Of a stretch of 64,000 bases of DNA, positions 1 through 9,644 are shown in pieces (the first letter of the stretch is position 1; each line of letters opens with the position of its first letter). The notes beneath the pieces are model-generated. The model ran no database searches, was not told the DNA's origin, and saw only the letters and a list, made by a program, of their open reading frames with translations. The DNA comes from Ignavibacteriales bacterium (GTDB taxonomy: Bacteria; Bacteroidota; Ignavibacteria; Ignavibacteriales; Ignavibacteriaceae), in contig JAGUYG010000027.1 of NCBI GenBank assembly GCA_020061465.1, positions 1 through 64,000 on the forward strand, in the 5' to 3' direction. Made by a program: the position numbers and the translations under genes.

Positions 1-100
1 AAAACGATTTTGCGCTAAAACAGCATCCTCACTCAAATATTGGTGATTTTTACTTAATACAAAAAGATGTCATCTCTTAACCGTGCGTAAGGTGAGTTAC
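1..100. repeat. Dispersed element, partial copy A (left part outside window)
   Basis: The segment from 61 to 100 is the reverse complement of 24830-24869 with a single mismatch in 40 bases. The preceding 60 bases are also recognisably similar to the interior of the 24.9 kb copy, with scattered substitutions and shared blocks such as AAATATTG. In the other copy the unit is bounded by 16-bp inverted termini. Here only the right terminus (AGATGTCATCTCT) is inside the window, so the left terminus should lie just before base 1. It sits immediately upstream of the acetoacetyl-CoA synthetase start. Confidence 0.6.
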
Positions 101-126
101 TAACTAAATAAGAACAAAAAAGAATA

Positions 127-2091
127 GTGAATAAACCGCTCTGGATACCGTCAAAAGAAAGAATTGAGAATTTGAATCTCAAATCCTTTCTCGATTTTTT
201 ATCAGCCAAGCATTCGTTGTTATTTTCCGATTATCATGAATTATATCAGTGGTCGATTGATAACATTTCGGAATTTTGGGAAACGATATGGAATTATAGC
301 GGAATAATTTCATCTGAACCATACGATTCTATTCTGCAAAATCCGGTGATGCCGGGTGCAAAGTGGTTCAACGGCACTAAACTAAATTTTGCCGAAAACT
401 TGTTACGTTATAGAAATAACCACACGGCTATCATTAGTTATAGAGAAAATCAGCAAACCCTCCGTTTAACTTATCAAGAACTTTATAAATTAACGGCAAA
501 ATGTACATATAGTTTAAAAGCAGCAGGTGTAAAACAAGGTGATAGAATTGCTGGCATAATAACCAATACACCAGAAGCGATAATTGCAATGCTCGCATCA
601 ACAAGCATTGGCGCATTGTGGTCTTCTGCCTCGCCCGATTTCGGAGTGCAAAGTATAGTCGATCGATTCAGTCAAATTCAGCCAAAAGTGTTGTTCGCTG
701 TTGAGTCTTACAGTTATAACGGCAAGATGATCGATTGTTCAGATAAAATTAAAGAAGTTACGGCAAACATTCCTTCAATTGAAAAAATTATACTTGTTCC
801 CTTTTTTTATGATTTTAAAAATCCTATAAAGCAAAAAATCAATTATGATTTACCAAGTTCAATTTATATAGATGATTTTTTAAATAACCAGGCTTCTGAA
901 ATAGAGTTCGTGCAATTACCTTTTGATCATCCGGTTTATATCATGTATTCTTCAGGTACAACAGGTATTCCTAAATGTATTGTTCACGGAGCAGGAGGTA
1001 CTCTGCTTCAACATTTTAAAGAGCTTTCACTTCACACCGACTTGAAACGTTCGGACGTAATTACTTACTACACTACTTGTGGCTGGATGATGTGGAATTG
1101 GTTGATCAGTTCCTTAATGATTGGTTCAACAATTTTTTTAATTGATGGAAGCGCAGCTTATCCAAATCTTGAACTCTTATGGCAAAAAATTGATGAAGAG
1201 CAAATTAGTATTTTTGGTACAAGTCCAAAGTTTTTAAGCATCTGTCAAAAATCGGATATACTACCGAAACAAAAATTCAAATTAAATTCACTAAGAACGA
1301 TATTATCAACCGGATCACCTCTTTTGGAAGAAAATTTTAACTGGGTATATAAAAGCGTCAAACAGGATGTGCAGTTATCATCTATTTCAGGCGGTACTGA
1401 TATTATCTCTTGTTTCGGGTTGGGCTGTCCGATCTTGCCTGTTTATGCACCGGAAATTCAATGCCGTGGGCTGGGAATGAAAGTCGAAGCCTTCGATGAA
1501 GAGGAAAATCCTGTAATAGAAAAACAAGGCGAACTGGTATGTACAAAACCGTTTCCTTCGATGCCTGTCTTTTTCTGGAATGATCCGAAAGGTGAGAAAT
1601 ATAAATCTGCATACTTTGAGCGTTACCCCGGTGTTTGGCATCACGGCGATTTTATTAAGATAACAAAAAATGGAGGAGTTATTGTTTACGGAAGATCGGA
1701 CGCAACATTAAATCCGGGGGGAGTAAGGATTGGCACTTCTGAAATTTATCGAGTCGTGGAAGCCATACCCGAAGTTGTGGACAGCCTAACCGTAGGACAA
1801 AACTGGAATAACGACGTTAGGATTATTCTTTTCATTGTATTAAAGGGAGGTGCTAAACTTGACGAGAATCTTAAAGAAAGGATTAAGTTAGAGTTAAAGA
1901 CAACAGCTTCACCCCGGCATGTTCCAGCAAAAATTATTGAGGTAAAAGATATTCCGCGTACAATCAACGGGAAAAAGGTAGAAATTGCTGTAAACCGGAT
2001 TATACACGGGCTTGAAATTAATAATAAAGATGTTTTGGCAAATCCCGATTCATTGTCTTATTTTAGCGCCTTAGAAGAATTAACCTTTTAG
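127..2091 (+). CDS. Acetoacetyl-CoA synthetase (acetoacetate-CoA ligase)
   Basis: This 654-residue adenylate-forming enzyme should activate acetoacetate with ATP and CoA in the cytoplasm, feeding ketone-body or butyrate-type metabolism. The AMP-binding core carries the P-loop-like motif YSSGTTGIPK near residue 278. The family signature CGWMMWNW follows, then the later GRSDATLNPGGVRIGT hinge region. The C-terminus ends with the PRTINGKKVE segment that holds the catalytic lysine. The length matches acetoacetyl-CoA synthetases (about 650), and the N-terminal WIPSKERI start is typical of this subfamily rather than acetyl-CoA synthetase. The start is GTG. The gene stands alone, with the STAS genes following after a short gap. 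Propionyl- or acetyl-CoA synthetase is the less likely alternative. Confidence 0.9.
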   Translation: MNKPLWIPSKERIENLNLKSFLDFLSAKHSLLFSDYHELYQWSIDNISEFWETIWNYSGIISSEPYDSILQNPVMPGAKWFNGTKLNFAENLLRYRNNHTAIISYRENQQTLRLTYQELYKLTAKCTYSLKAAGVKQGDRIAGIITNTPEAIIAMLASTSIGALWSSASPDFGVQSIVDRFSQIQPKVLFAVESYSYNGKMIDCSDKIKEVTANIPSIEKIILVPFFYDFKNPIKQKINYDLPSSIYIDDFLNNQASEIEFVQLPFDHPVYIMYSSGTTGIPKCIVHGAGGTLLQHFKELSLHTDLKRSDVITYYTTCGWMMWNWLISSLMIGSTIFLIDGSAAYPNLELLWQKIDEEQISIFGTSPKFLSICQKSDILPKQKFKLNSLRTILSTGSPLLEENFNWVYKSVKQDVQLSSISGGTDIISCFGLGCPILPVYAPEIQCRGLGMKVEAFDEEENPVIEKQGELVCTKPFPSMPVFFWNDPKGEKYKSAYFERYPGVWHHGDFIKITKNGGVIVYGRSDATLNPGGVRIGTSEIYRVVEAIPEVVDSLTVGQNWNNDVRIILFIVLKGGAKLDENLKERIKLELKTTASPRHVPAKIIEVKDIPRTINGKKVEIAVNRIIHGLEINNKDVLANPDSLSYFSALEELTF

Positions 2092-2117
2092 CATTTCAGA
2101 AAAAATGAGGCGAACTG

Positions 2118-2456
2118 ATGAAATTTACCGCCGAGAAGATTGACGATATAATAGTAGTACTAGTCAATTTAAAACGGGCAACATACAGAGACGCAGAAGA
2201 ATTTAAGTATGAAGTTAAGAATTATATCGATAAGGGATTTTTAAAGATAATAATCGACTTGAATGAATGTGAATTTATGGATTCAACATTTCTCGGCACG
2301 CTTGTATTCAATCTCAAAACGATCAGCAGGCTTGGCGGTAATTTAATAATTTGTTCGCCCCACTCCGACGCACGTGCTATTCTCGAAATAACTGGGGCGG
2401 TTAATATTTTTGATATTTACGAAACACGGAGTGCAGCGCTCGAAAGCTTTGAGTAA
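2118..2456 (+). CDS. STAS-domain anti-sigma factor antagonist (first of tandem pair)
   Basis: This is a single-domain 112-residue STAS protein of the SpoIIAA/RsbV type. Such proteins bind an anti-sigma kinase and are switched off by phosphorylation of one serine. The strand-helix core reads IIDLNECEFMDST, placing the phosphorylatable serine in the expected D-S position, followed by the FLGTLV helix. A second STAS gene lies 52 bp downstream with the same core, suggesting tandem duplication. No HATPase anti-sigma kinase or PP2C phosphatase is present in the neighbourhood, so the partner must be encoded elsewhere. Confidence 0.82.
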   Translation: MKFTAEKIDDIIVVLVNLKRATYRDAEEFKYEVKNYIDKGFLKIIIDLNECEFMDSTFLGTLVFNLKTISRLGGNLIICSPHSDARAILEITGAVNIFDIYETRSAALESFE

Positions 2457-2508
2457 CACCTCATTTATTGCAAAACAATCATCGAACAAAAACTATTAGG
2501 TTTATTAT

Positions 2509-2853
2509 ATGGATTTTTCTTCCGAAGAACTTGGCTCCATTATCATTAAAAAAGTAAATCTTTCACGAGCTACCGTTGCGGAAGCTGAAGTGTTTAAAAA
2601 TATTTTAATAGACGACATAAAAAAAGGCTGGATTAATTTTATAGTAAATTTGAGCGAATGTGAATTTATAGATTCTACTTTCATAAGTGTTTTGGTGAGA
2701 GTATTGAAGATGCTGCAGGAGAAGGGGGGCACATTAAAAATTGTAACGTTTAATCGCGAGGTACAATCACTTCTCGAACTTACCCGCACTACAAAAATAA
2801 TTGAAGTATTCAAATCAAAAAGCGAAGCAATCAGCAGTTTTAAATTTGATTAG
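2509..2853 (+). CDS. STAS-domain anti-sigma factor antagonist (second of tandem pair)
   Basis: This 114-residue paralogue of the preceding STAS protein keeps the core NLSECEFIDSTF with the candidate phospho-serine after aspartate. The N-terminal strand and last helix are less similar to the neighbour, so the pair has diverged and may bind different partners. The family role is anti-anti-sigma control by partner switching in the cytoplasm; the actual sigma regulon cannot be read from this window. The gene converges on the DUF502 gene, whose stop lies 14 bp beyond. Confidence 0.82.
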   Translation: MDFSSEELGSIIIKKVNLSRATVAEAEVFKNILIDDIKKGWINFIVNLSECEFIDSTFISVLVRVLKMLQEKGGTLKIVTFNREVQSLLELTRTTKIIEVFKSKSEAISSFKFD

Positions 2854-2867
2854 TTTGGTTGATGGTA

Positions 2868-3407
2868 CTATTTACTCAATCCACCCGAGACAATGAAGGT
2901 CATTACTTCTTTGGCTCCGGCATCCAAAACTTTGATATTTTCTTTCGGAACTACAAACAGATTACCTGCAAAGTTATACGACTGCGGAATGTAAACGGCA
3001 ACCTTTTCTAGCTCACCAAAATAACTTAAATCGTCCTCAGTAATAAACCCGAACAATTCTATGTTACTTTCTTTTGATACTTTTATCAATACCGGTCGGT
3101 TGAATTTTTTCTTATCTCCCACAAAGGCTTCAACAAGATCCTTTATTGCATGGTAAATAATTTTAACAAGAGGCAATTTGCCAAATACTTCATCCATAAA
3201 GCTGATTGCCCTTCTTGTAAGGAAGTTTGAAGCAACAACTCCCGTCGCTATAATTATTGCAATAGTAATTATAAATCCAATACCGGGTATTTGAAAATTA
3301 AAAAGACTGTCTATTTTTACAAACAAAAAATAGAGAAGATAAACAGTTGCGGTAGTTGGTAAAATTACTATCAACCCTTGCAAAAAATATTTAGTAATTT
3401 GTTTCAT
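2868..3407 (-). CDS. DUF502 family membrane protein
   Basis: This 179-residue protein has two predicted membrane segments (about residues 8-30 and 40-62), followed by a soluble C-terminal region. It matches the DUF502 pattern: an N-terminal LQGLIVILPTTATVYLL segment, a conserved PLVKIIYHAIKDL stretch and a beta-rich tail. The molecular function of the family is not established. The gene is transcribed divergently from the glycosidase gene, across a 169-bp gap that should hold both promoters. It converges with the STAS pair. Confidence 0.8.
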   Translation of the reverse strand: MKQITKYFLQGLIVILPTTATVYLLYFLFVKIDSLFNFQIPGIGFIITIAIIIATGVVASNFLTRRAISFMDEVFGKLPLVKIIYHAIKDLVEAFVGDKKKFNRPVLIKVSKESNIELFGFITEDDLSYFGELEKVAVYIPQSYNFAGNLFVVPKENIKVLDAGAKEVMTFIVSGGLSK

Positions 3408-3576
3408 AATAAATCCAAATTTTGTTATTAATAATTTTAGTTATCTAATTAGATTCCTTATGGCAATGGTTTTAATAATCCAAATCCTTTTCTCATCCGA
3501 AATATTTGGGCGCTTTGTGTCGATTAAATATCTTTAAACACCAAATAACAGAAACAATTAAATTTATAAACGAATC

Positions 3577-5664
3577 ATGAAAAATTTACTACTTACATGT
3601 CTCTTTTTTTTAACACTTATTCAAACATCATTTGCACAAGATATACCGTCAAAGAGAGAATTCAGAGCTGCATGGATTGCATCTGTCACAAATATCGATT
3701 GGCCAACAAGTAAATATCTTACCCCCTCTACTCAAAGAAGTCAATATATTTCCATAATAGATAAACACCAAGAAAACGGAATGAACGCAGTTGTTGTTCA
3801 AATCAGACCTTCCTGCGATGCTTTTTATCCCAGTACCATCGAGCCATGGTCTGAATGGCTGACCGGTTCACAGGGTACTGCACCAAATCCGTATTATGAT
3901 CCGCTTGAGTTTATGATAAATGAAACACACAAACGTGGCATTGAATTTCACGCATGGTTCAATCCATATCGGGCAGTAGTTAACACATCATCAAGCAGTG
4001 TACACTCTTCACATGTTTCAATAAAACATCCTGATTGGATTGTTACATACAGTTCATTAAAAGTATTAAATCCGGGTCTTCCACAGGTGAGAGATTATGT
4101 AGTAAGTGTAATAATGGATGTTGTAAGGCGTTACAATATCGACGGAGTTCACTTTGACGATTATTTTTATCCATATCCTCAAACAGGAATAATCTTTGAT
4201 GATGATGCAACCTTTGCTGCATATCCGCGTGGTTTTACGAATAAAGCAGATTGGAGGCGCGACAATGTCAATCTGTTAGTAAAAATGGTGCATGACAGCA
4301 TTAAATCAATTAAGCCGCATGTAAAATTTGGTATTAGTCCCTTTGGTATTTGGAAAAACGGAGTTCCATCCGGCATTACTGGATCATCGGCTTATGATGA
4401 TATCTACTGTGATGCTTTAGCATGGCTTCAAGCTAAAACGGTGGATTATATTGCCCCACAATTGTACTGGCGCTTGGGCGGTCCTCAAGACTATACGAAG
4501 CTTATGCCTTGGTGGGCTTCGCAAACAAACGGAAGACACCTCTACACCGGTAACGCATTGTATAAAATGGATCCGGCAAGAGATAATTGGTCCGCAAGTG
4601 AAATTACTTCTCAGTTAATGGAGAATAGAAAAAATGCGGGTGCACACGGAAATATTTATTTTAGCTCCAAATGGCTTACGAATAATTATAAAAATATCGG
4701 CGATTCTCTCAAGTTAAATTATTATAAATACCCTGCACTTACTCCTTCGATGCCGTGGATTGATAATATTCCGCCCCTGCCACCATCTAATATTTATATA
4801 GATGTTGTTCAGCAAGGTCTTTCAATTACATGGCAAAAACCATCGCAAGCTGCTGATGGCGAGAATGCAAAAAGATTTGTTGTCTATCGTTTTGATCATC
4901 CGAATACGGTTGATATAAATAATCCTAAGTTCATCAAAGCAATTTTAGATGCCAATGAAACTGAATACGTAGATACGGAACCTTACGATATTGACCTGCC
5001 TTCAATAACTTATGTTCTAACATCGCTCGATAGGATGAATAATGAAAGCCAGCCGGCTTCGGTAACCATAATTCCGGCAATTGTTCCTGTTGAATTAACT
5101 ACTTTTTATGCTGCCGTAGAAAAAAATATTATAACGCTGCATTGGGAAACAGCAAGCGAACTTAATAACCGCGGTTTTGAAATAGAGAAAAAAATAGTTG
5201 ATTCATGGAAAACTATCGGATTCAAAGAAGGGAAGGGAACAACATCGGAAAAAATAAAATATTCTTTTGAAGATGATTTGTCGAATTTTATTTTTAACGG
5301 CACACTTTACTATCGCTTAAAGCAGATAGATTACAATGGAACATTTGATTATTCCAATGTATTAAATGTTAATTTCACTTTAGTGCCGAAGGAATTTGTC
5401 TTGGAGCAAAATTATCCAAATCCTTTTAATCCGGTTACGATAATTAAATTTCAATTACCGGAAGGTGGATTTACTACCTTAAAAGTATATGATATCCTCG
5501 GACGAGAGGCAACAACTCTTCTGAGTGAAAAAAAGGAAGCCGGTTCTTATTCAATAGAATTTAATTACAAATCAGCGGGAGAAAATATTCCCAGCGGCGT
5601 TTATGTATATCAACTAATTTGTAATAGGATTGTTCTTTCGAAGAAAATGATTTTAACGAAATAA
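3577..5664 (+). CDS. Secreted family-10-like glycoside hydrolase with T9SS C-terminal sorting domain
   Basis: This 695-residue secreted enzyme starts with a signal peptide (about residues 1-20, ending SFAQ). A GHL10/DUF187 (YngK-like) TIM-barrel follows at about 25-340, with family motifs FNPYRAV, IDGVHFDDYFYPYP and VKFGISPFGIW. A fibronectin-III-like segment lies near 390-500 and another beta-sandwich near 505-600. The last 90 residues are a type-A T9SS sorting domain (QNYPNPFNPVT, VYDILGRE, SGVYVYQL, KKMILTK). It should be exported through the Sec pathway and the T9SS to the cell surface or medium and act on a polysaccharide, possibly peptidoglycan-related; the substrate is unknown. A paralogue at 18509-20017 lacks the sorting tail. 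Confidence 0.88.
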   Translation: MKNLLLTCLFFLTLIQTSFAQDIPSKREFRAAWIASVTNIDWPTSKYLTPSTQRSQYISIIDKHQENGMNAVVVQIRPSCDAFYPSTIEPWSEWLTGSQGTAPNPYYDPLEFMINETHKRGIEFHAWFNPYRAVVNTSSSSVHSSHVSIKHPDWIVTYSSLKVLNPGLPQVRDYVVSVIMDVVRRYNIDGVHFDDYFYPYPQTGIIFDDDATFAAYPRGFTNKADWRRDNVNLLVKMVHDSIKSIKPHVKFGISPFGIWKNGVPSGITGSSAYDDIYCDALAWLQAKTVDYIAPQLYWRLGGPQDYTKLMPWWASQTNGRHLYTGNALYKMDPARDNWSASEITSQLMENRKNAGAHGNIYFSSKWLTNNYKNIGDSLKLNYYKYPALTPSMPWIDNIPPLPPSNIYIDVVQQGLSITWQKPSQAADGENAKRFVVYRFDHPNTVDINNPKFIKAILDANETEYVDTEPYDIDLPSITYVLTSLDRMNNESQPASVTIIPAIVPVELTTFYAAVEKNIITLHWETASELNNRGFEIEKKIVDSWKTIGFKEGKGTTSEKIKYSFEDDLSNFIFNGTLYYRLKQIDYNGTFDYSNVLNVNFTLVPKEFVLEQNYPNPFNPVTIIKFQLPEGGFTTLKVYDILGREATTLLSEKKEAGSYSIEFNYKSAGENIPSGVYVYQLICNRIVLSKKMILTK

Positions 5665-5978
5665 GGAAAATCTTCCGGTTATCAGTATTTTTTTGCTTAC
5701 GAAAAAAGTGCTTTTGATTTTAATAGCCGGAAGATTTTTGTTTGATTGTATGAATTCACTTTTAAACAGGTTGTAATTTAAATATAATTTATCGATGTCT
5801 TAAGAAAGATAGAAATCCAATTTTTTAGTTTGATTATTTATCGCATTAAAAAATTTACATTAAACCTTTTTAAAGTGAACCCATTGATTTTTTTTATATT
5901 CAATAAATAGTTGTTTAATTTTTCATGAGAAATATTAAATGCTACAACCCGATCAATCTAGAGTAAAAAATTTTCCCG
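5665..5978. other. Intergenic gap between convergent glycosidase and amt
   Basis: This 314-bp spacer between two converging genes holds the hairpin listed separately (5667-5739) close to the glycosidase stop. The rest is very AT-rich. I see no convincing gene, RNA or repeat in the remaining 240 bases. Confidence 0.5.
5667..5739 (+). terminator. Probable terminator downstream of the secreted glycosidase
   Basis: AATCTTCCGGTTAT and its near-perfect inverse ATAGCCGGAAGATTTTT form a stem of about 13 bp with one mismatch, closing a 40-nt loop. The descending arm runs into a short T tract. The long loop is unusual for a minimal intrinsic terminator. It could also serve the converging amt transcript, because the upstream arm is preceded by A residues. 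Confidence 0.5.
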
Positions 5979-7262
5979 CTAATATTGAGAAATTCTTTCA
6001 AAATCGGGATAAGCTGACATTCCATGTTCACCAATATCCAAACCTTCCTTTTCTTCCTCTTGGCTTACACGGATTCCAGTTGTCTTTTTTAATCCTAACC
6101 AAATGCCAAAAGCGAAAGTGAATGTAAACGATCCAATTATTGCTATTCCGGAGAGCTGAATTAGTGTTTGGTGCCAACCGGCTAAATTTCCAAATATTCC
6201 AACTGCAAACGTACCCCAAATACCGCATACAAGGTGAACAGATAATGCACCCACCGGATCATCAAGTTTTATTTTATCGAAAAGAAGTACTGAAAAAACC
6301 ACTATTATTCCTGCAATAAAACCAATAATACAGGCAGAGAGCGGCTGCATTTGGTCGGCACCGGCAGTAATACCTACCAACCCGGCTAAAATTCCATTTA
6401 GAACCATTGAAATATCAGGCTTCTTAAGATAACCCCATGAAGTTACCATTGCACCGATAGCCCCGGCAGAAGCGGCAAGTGAGGTAGTAACTAACACCAA
6501 AGAAACCGCGGCGGGATCGGCTGATAAAACCGAACCGCCATTAAAACCAAACCATCCTAACCATAATAAAAAAACACCTATTGTAGCTAACGGCATGCTG
6601 TGTCCGGGAATAGGATGAACTTTTCCATCAACGTATTTACCTTTGCGAGCACCTAACAGAATCACTCCAGCAAGTGCGCCCCAGCCGCCAACAGAATGAA
6701 CAATAGTTGAACCTGCAAAGTCATAAAATCCCCATTCGTTTAGAAAACCACCGCCCCATTTCCACATACCCACTACCGGATATCCGATTGCTACAAATAA
6801 AGTAGAGAACACCAAAAAGCTTGAGAGCTTTACTCGTTCTGCAACTGCTCCAGATACGATAGTTGCTGCAGTGGCAGCAAACATTCCTTGAAAAAGAAAA
6901 TCTGTCCAATATGTATAACCCGGATTATATGCTTTAGTTAGCCCGGTTCCATCAGTCCATAAGCCAAATCCTGAGAAACCAAAGATACCCCCGGCAAAAT
7001 TTTCACCCGGGTACATTAAATTAAAACCAACTATTGCATAAGTAAGTAACCCGATAACCGGAATGACGGAATTTTTAAATAAGATATTAACTGTATTCTT
7101 TGATTGAGTTAATCCAGCTTCTAATGATGCGAAACCAAGGTGCATGATAAATACTAAGCCGGCTGCAATCATCATCCATAAATTATTTATTGTGAAAACT
7201 GCTGTACCGGTAGTTTCAATTATAGTTGAAATAACATTAATTGATGTAGATAAAGTGTCCAT
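5979..7262 (-). CDS. amt: Ammonium transporter
   Basis: This 427-residue inner-membrane channel of the Amt/Rh family conducts ammonium into the cell. About eleven hydrophobic segments are visible. The two pore histidines sit in the expected contexts, STIVHSVGGWGAL and ALSVHLVCGIWGT. The N-terminal LWMMIAAGLVFIMHLGFASLEAG block is highly characteristic (shortened here: LWMMIAAGLV, FASLEAG). The short cytoplasmic C-terminus, rich in charged residues, is where a PII protein would dock. It is the last gene of a minus-strand cluster after a PII gene and a putative porin, so it is probably nitrogen-regulated. Confidence 0.93.
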   Translation of the reverse strand: MDTLSTSINVISTIIETTGTAVFTINNLWMMIAAGLVFIMHLGFASLEAGLTQSKNTVNILFKNSVIPVIGLLTYAIVGFNLMYPGENFAGGIFGFSGFGLWTDGTGLTKAYNPGYTYWTDFLFQGMFAATAATIVSGAVAERVKLSSFLVFSTLFVAIGYPVVGMWKWGGGFLNEWGFYDFAGSTIVHSVGGWGALAGVILLGARKGKYVDGKVHPIPGHSMPLATIGVFLLWLGWFGFNGGSVLSADPAAVSLVLVTTSLAASAGAIGAMVTSWGYLKKPDISMVLNGILAGLVGITAGADQMQPLSACIIGFIAGIIVVFSVLLFDKIKLDDPVGALSVHLVCGIWGTFAVGIFGNLAGWHQTLIQLSGIAIIGSFTFTFAFGIWLGLKKTTGIRVSQEEEKEGLDIGEHGMSAYPDFERISQY

Positions 7263-7312
7263 ATCTTAATTCCTATTTTTTTAATCAAAATAATTTTATT
7301 AAGTGAGAATTA

Positions 7313-8002
7313 TTAAATGCTGAATCCGAATATCAGATAGCTTTGTTCTAAATCCGGATTAACTATAAGTGAAGCGGAAATAGGCAGACTCAGTTTTTCT
7401 GAAATATAAAATTGTTTCAAGAAGCTAATGCCTACATTTATGACTGCAGCTTTTGAAGTTCCATACCATACACTGCGCTTACCAGATAAACCTGCAAAAA
7501 ATAACAAAGAAACTTCATCAGTTTCGATAGGATACCCGGCTTGAAAGTAAGTTGAGTAATCAGGATCATTGTAAAAATTTAGATATGCAGAAAATTGAAT
7601 TGGAAACGAAACTGGTCCGTTAAAACTAAAACCAGCTTCCATGGTATGTGCCCCTTCGCCCTTACCAGAAAAGTTGAAGTATTTTAATCCTTCACTTGGA
7701 TAATAATAGTCCGTGTAGATGAATGAAAAAGTTCCAGCATTGGATTCAAAATATAGCTTACAAAAAACATCGTGCTCTGAAAATACACTACCCTCCCCCG
7801 CAAAACTGTAAGCACCCCATGTCCCGATTTTAAAAGCTCCCTCCTTAAAAGTAATTGAGGGTTGAAAACTGGGTGAGTTACCATAATCAACTCCGCGCCA
7901 TATATAACGACTCATAACATCTGCGCCAAAATTTACTTGAGCAATTGTATAATCAGATAAAAAAGTAATTATGATGATAAAAAGTATTGTAATTGATTTC
8001 AT
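7313..8002 (-). CDS. Putative outer-membrane porin, TorF/Gcw_chp-like
   Basis: This 229-residue protein has a signal peptide (about residues 1-21, ending TIAQ) and a string of alternating amphipathic beta strands. Its N-terminal motif MSRYIWRGVDYGNSP resembles the SDYRFRGIS start of the TorF/Gcw_chp putative porin family. The last strand ends with a terminal aromatic-hydrophobic pattern (YLIFGFSI) typical of outer-membrane barrels. It lies between the PII and ammonium-transporter genes, 32 bp from PII and 50 bp from amt, so it may admit a nitrogen source across the outer membrane. Family assignment is by motif only. Confidence 0.7.
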   Translation of the reverse strand: MKSITILFIIIITFLSDYTIAQVNFGADVMSRYIWRGVDYGNSPSFQPSITFKEGAFKIGTWGAYSFAGEGSVFSEHDVFCKLYFESNAGTFSFIYTDYYYPSEGLKYFNFSGKGEGAHTMEAGFSFNGPVSFPIQFSAYLNFYNDPDYSTYFQAGYPIETDEVSLLFFAGLSGKRSVWYGTSKAAVINVGISFLKQFYISEKLSLPISASLIVNPDLEQSYLIFGFSI

Positions 8003-8034
8003 ATTTAACCTCTTAATTAGTTGATTAAAGATTT

Positions 8035-8373
<339 letters not shown>

Positions 8374-8410
8374 TTAACCTCCTGTTGGTTTATGTGCATG
8401 AATAATTAAA

Positions 8411-8431
8411 CAATAATTTAAATAATTATTG
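8411..8431. promoter_or_regulatory. Palindrome in the leader of the glnB cluster
   Basis: Perfect 8-bp arms CAATAATT and AATTATTG flank a 5-base centre, located between the predicted promoter and the glnB start. It may be an operator or simply an AT-rich hairpin in the leader. No regulator is assigned. Confidence 0.3.
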
Positions 8432-8466
8432 TGAAAAAACCTTAATTCATAAGGTAATTAGTAGCA

Positions 8467-8495
8467 AACATATAATTTAATGAGGTATATGTCAA
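8467..8495 (-). promoter_or_regulatory. Predicted promoter of glnB-porin-amt
   Basis: Reading the minus strand, a consensus-like TTGACA (plus coordinates 8490-8495) is followed after exactly 17 bases by TATGTT (8467-8472). This is a sigma-70-type arrangement about 95 bases upstream of the PII start. No sigma-54 signature (TGGC-N-TTGC) was seen. Confidence 0.5.
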
Positions 8496-8616
8496 GTTTA
8501 ACTTTACTTAATGTGAGGTTCGTTATAAGCATATTCAATTAAATTACTTTTAGCAAACAGCTTGAGTAAAAGAGCGTTCATCTTTATTATTGTATTAAAA
8601 AATGCAGGAGATTTGA

Positions 8617-9264
8617 ATGATTGAAAAACTCGATCAAACGGAAATAAGAATAATTGGTTCACTAATAGAGAAAGAAATTGCAACTCCGGAGTACTATCCT
8701 TTAACTTTAAATTCACTTATCAACGCTTGCAATCAGAAATCGAGCAGAGATCCTGTGGTTAATTATGATGAAACAATAGTTGAGAATGCAGTTAATGTTT
8801 TGAGAGAGAAGCGTTTGGTTAGAAGAGTAACCGGAGATGATATGAGGGTACCGAAGTATCGTCAAACTTTTACCGAGGAATTGAATCTTTTGCCCGACGA
8901 AACAGCAGTAATGTGCGTTCTAATGCTTCGAGGTCCGCAAACCCCGGGTGAAATAAAAAATAGAACAGGAAGATTATATAATTTCGCAAATCTAAACTCT
9001 GTAAACGATACAATTGAGAAATTATCCAGGCGGGAATTTCCCTTAGTGAAAAAATTACCGCGTCAGGCAGGGATGAAAGAAGCTCGTTACGCACATTTAT
9101 TAAGCGGGGAAGAAATCCTTGATGTTAGTGAAGTTCTTTCGGTTGAAAGCAAAAACGAAACGGCAGATCGAATTCAATCATTAGAGGAAGAATTAAAAAA
9201 TATTCACAGAGAATTGAATTTACTTAAAGAACAATTCCAAAAATTCAGAAAGCAGTTTGAATGA
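8617..9264 (+). CDS. YceH family (DUF480) protein
   Basis: This 215-residue protein of the YceH/DUF480 family has two winged-helix-like repeats, with motifs EIRIIGSLIEKE, YYPLTLNSLINACNQKS and MLRGPQTPGEIK. The last 40 residues are predicted coiled coil. The start follows a clear GGAG ribosome site. The family is conserved in many bacteria, but no firm biochemical role is known. It is upstream of, and not obviously coupled to, the sodium-pump genes. Confidence 0.88.
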   Translation: MIEKLDQTEIRIIGSLIEKEIATPEYYPLTLNSLINACNQKSSRDPVVNYDETIVENAVNVLREKRLVRRVTGDDMRVPKYRQTFTEELNLLPDETAVMCVLMLRGPQTPGEIKNRTGRLYNFANLNSVNDTIEKLSRREFPLVKKLPRQAGMKEARYAHLLSGEEILDVSEVLSVESKNETADRIQSLEEELKNIHRELNLLKEQFQKFRKQFE

Positions 9265-9431
9265 TTTACCTGGTTGAATATAAAGATTAAGGCATGAATG
9301 CCTCAAATTGCTTAGCGTAATGATTGATTAAATTATCACTGTTAACTTGGATTGGATTTTTCTTTTCGGATTTTATGAGTTAATTTTATTGCATAAAAAT
9401 CTACTTTTATAACAATAGAAGTAAGTTAATA

Positions 9432-9644
9432 ATGGGGAACCTTGATTTTTTACTTATCTGTATTTTGTCTCTCTTAATTGTATTCATACTTTTAGCTATG
9501 CTTTCTCTGTCAATACATTTATTAACTAAAAATTTTCCGGAAAAATCCCAGGATGATGATTCGGTTGTTGTAGCAGCCATAACGACTCATTTGAGCAGAA
9601 TTTATTCTCATCAACAAATTACAAAGGTGGAGGAACAAAAATGA
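9432..9644 (+). CDS. oadG: OadG-like gamma subunit of sodium-pumping decarboxylase
   Basis: This small 70-residue protein has one N-terminal membrane helix (about residues 5-28) and a short hydrophilic tail. Size, topology and position fit the gamma subunit that anchors the alpha subunit to the membrane beta subunit. Its stop overlaps the alpha-subunit start (ATGA), indicating translational coupling. Sequence conservation in this family is weak, so the call leans on context. Confidence 0.7.
   Translation: MGNLDFLLICILSLLIVFILLAMLSLSIHLLTKNFPEKSQDDDSVVVAAITTHLSRIYSHQQITKVEEQK

Noticed and set aside
5939-6121. Open frame on the plus strand at the 3' end of amt.
   Set aside because: It is antisense to a clear ammonium-transporter coding region and has no family features.
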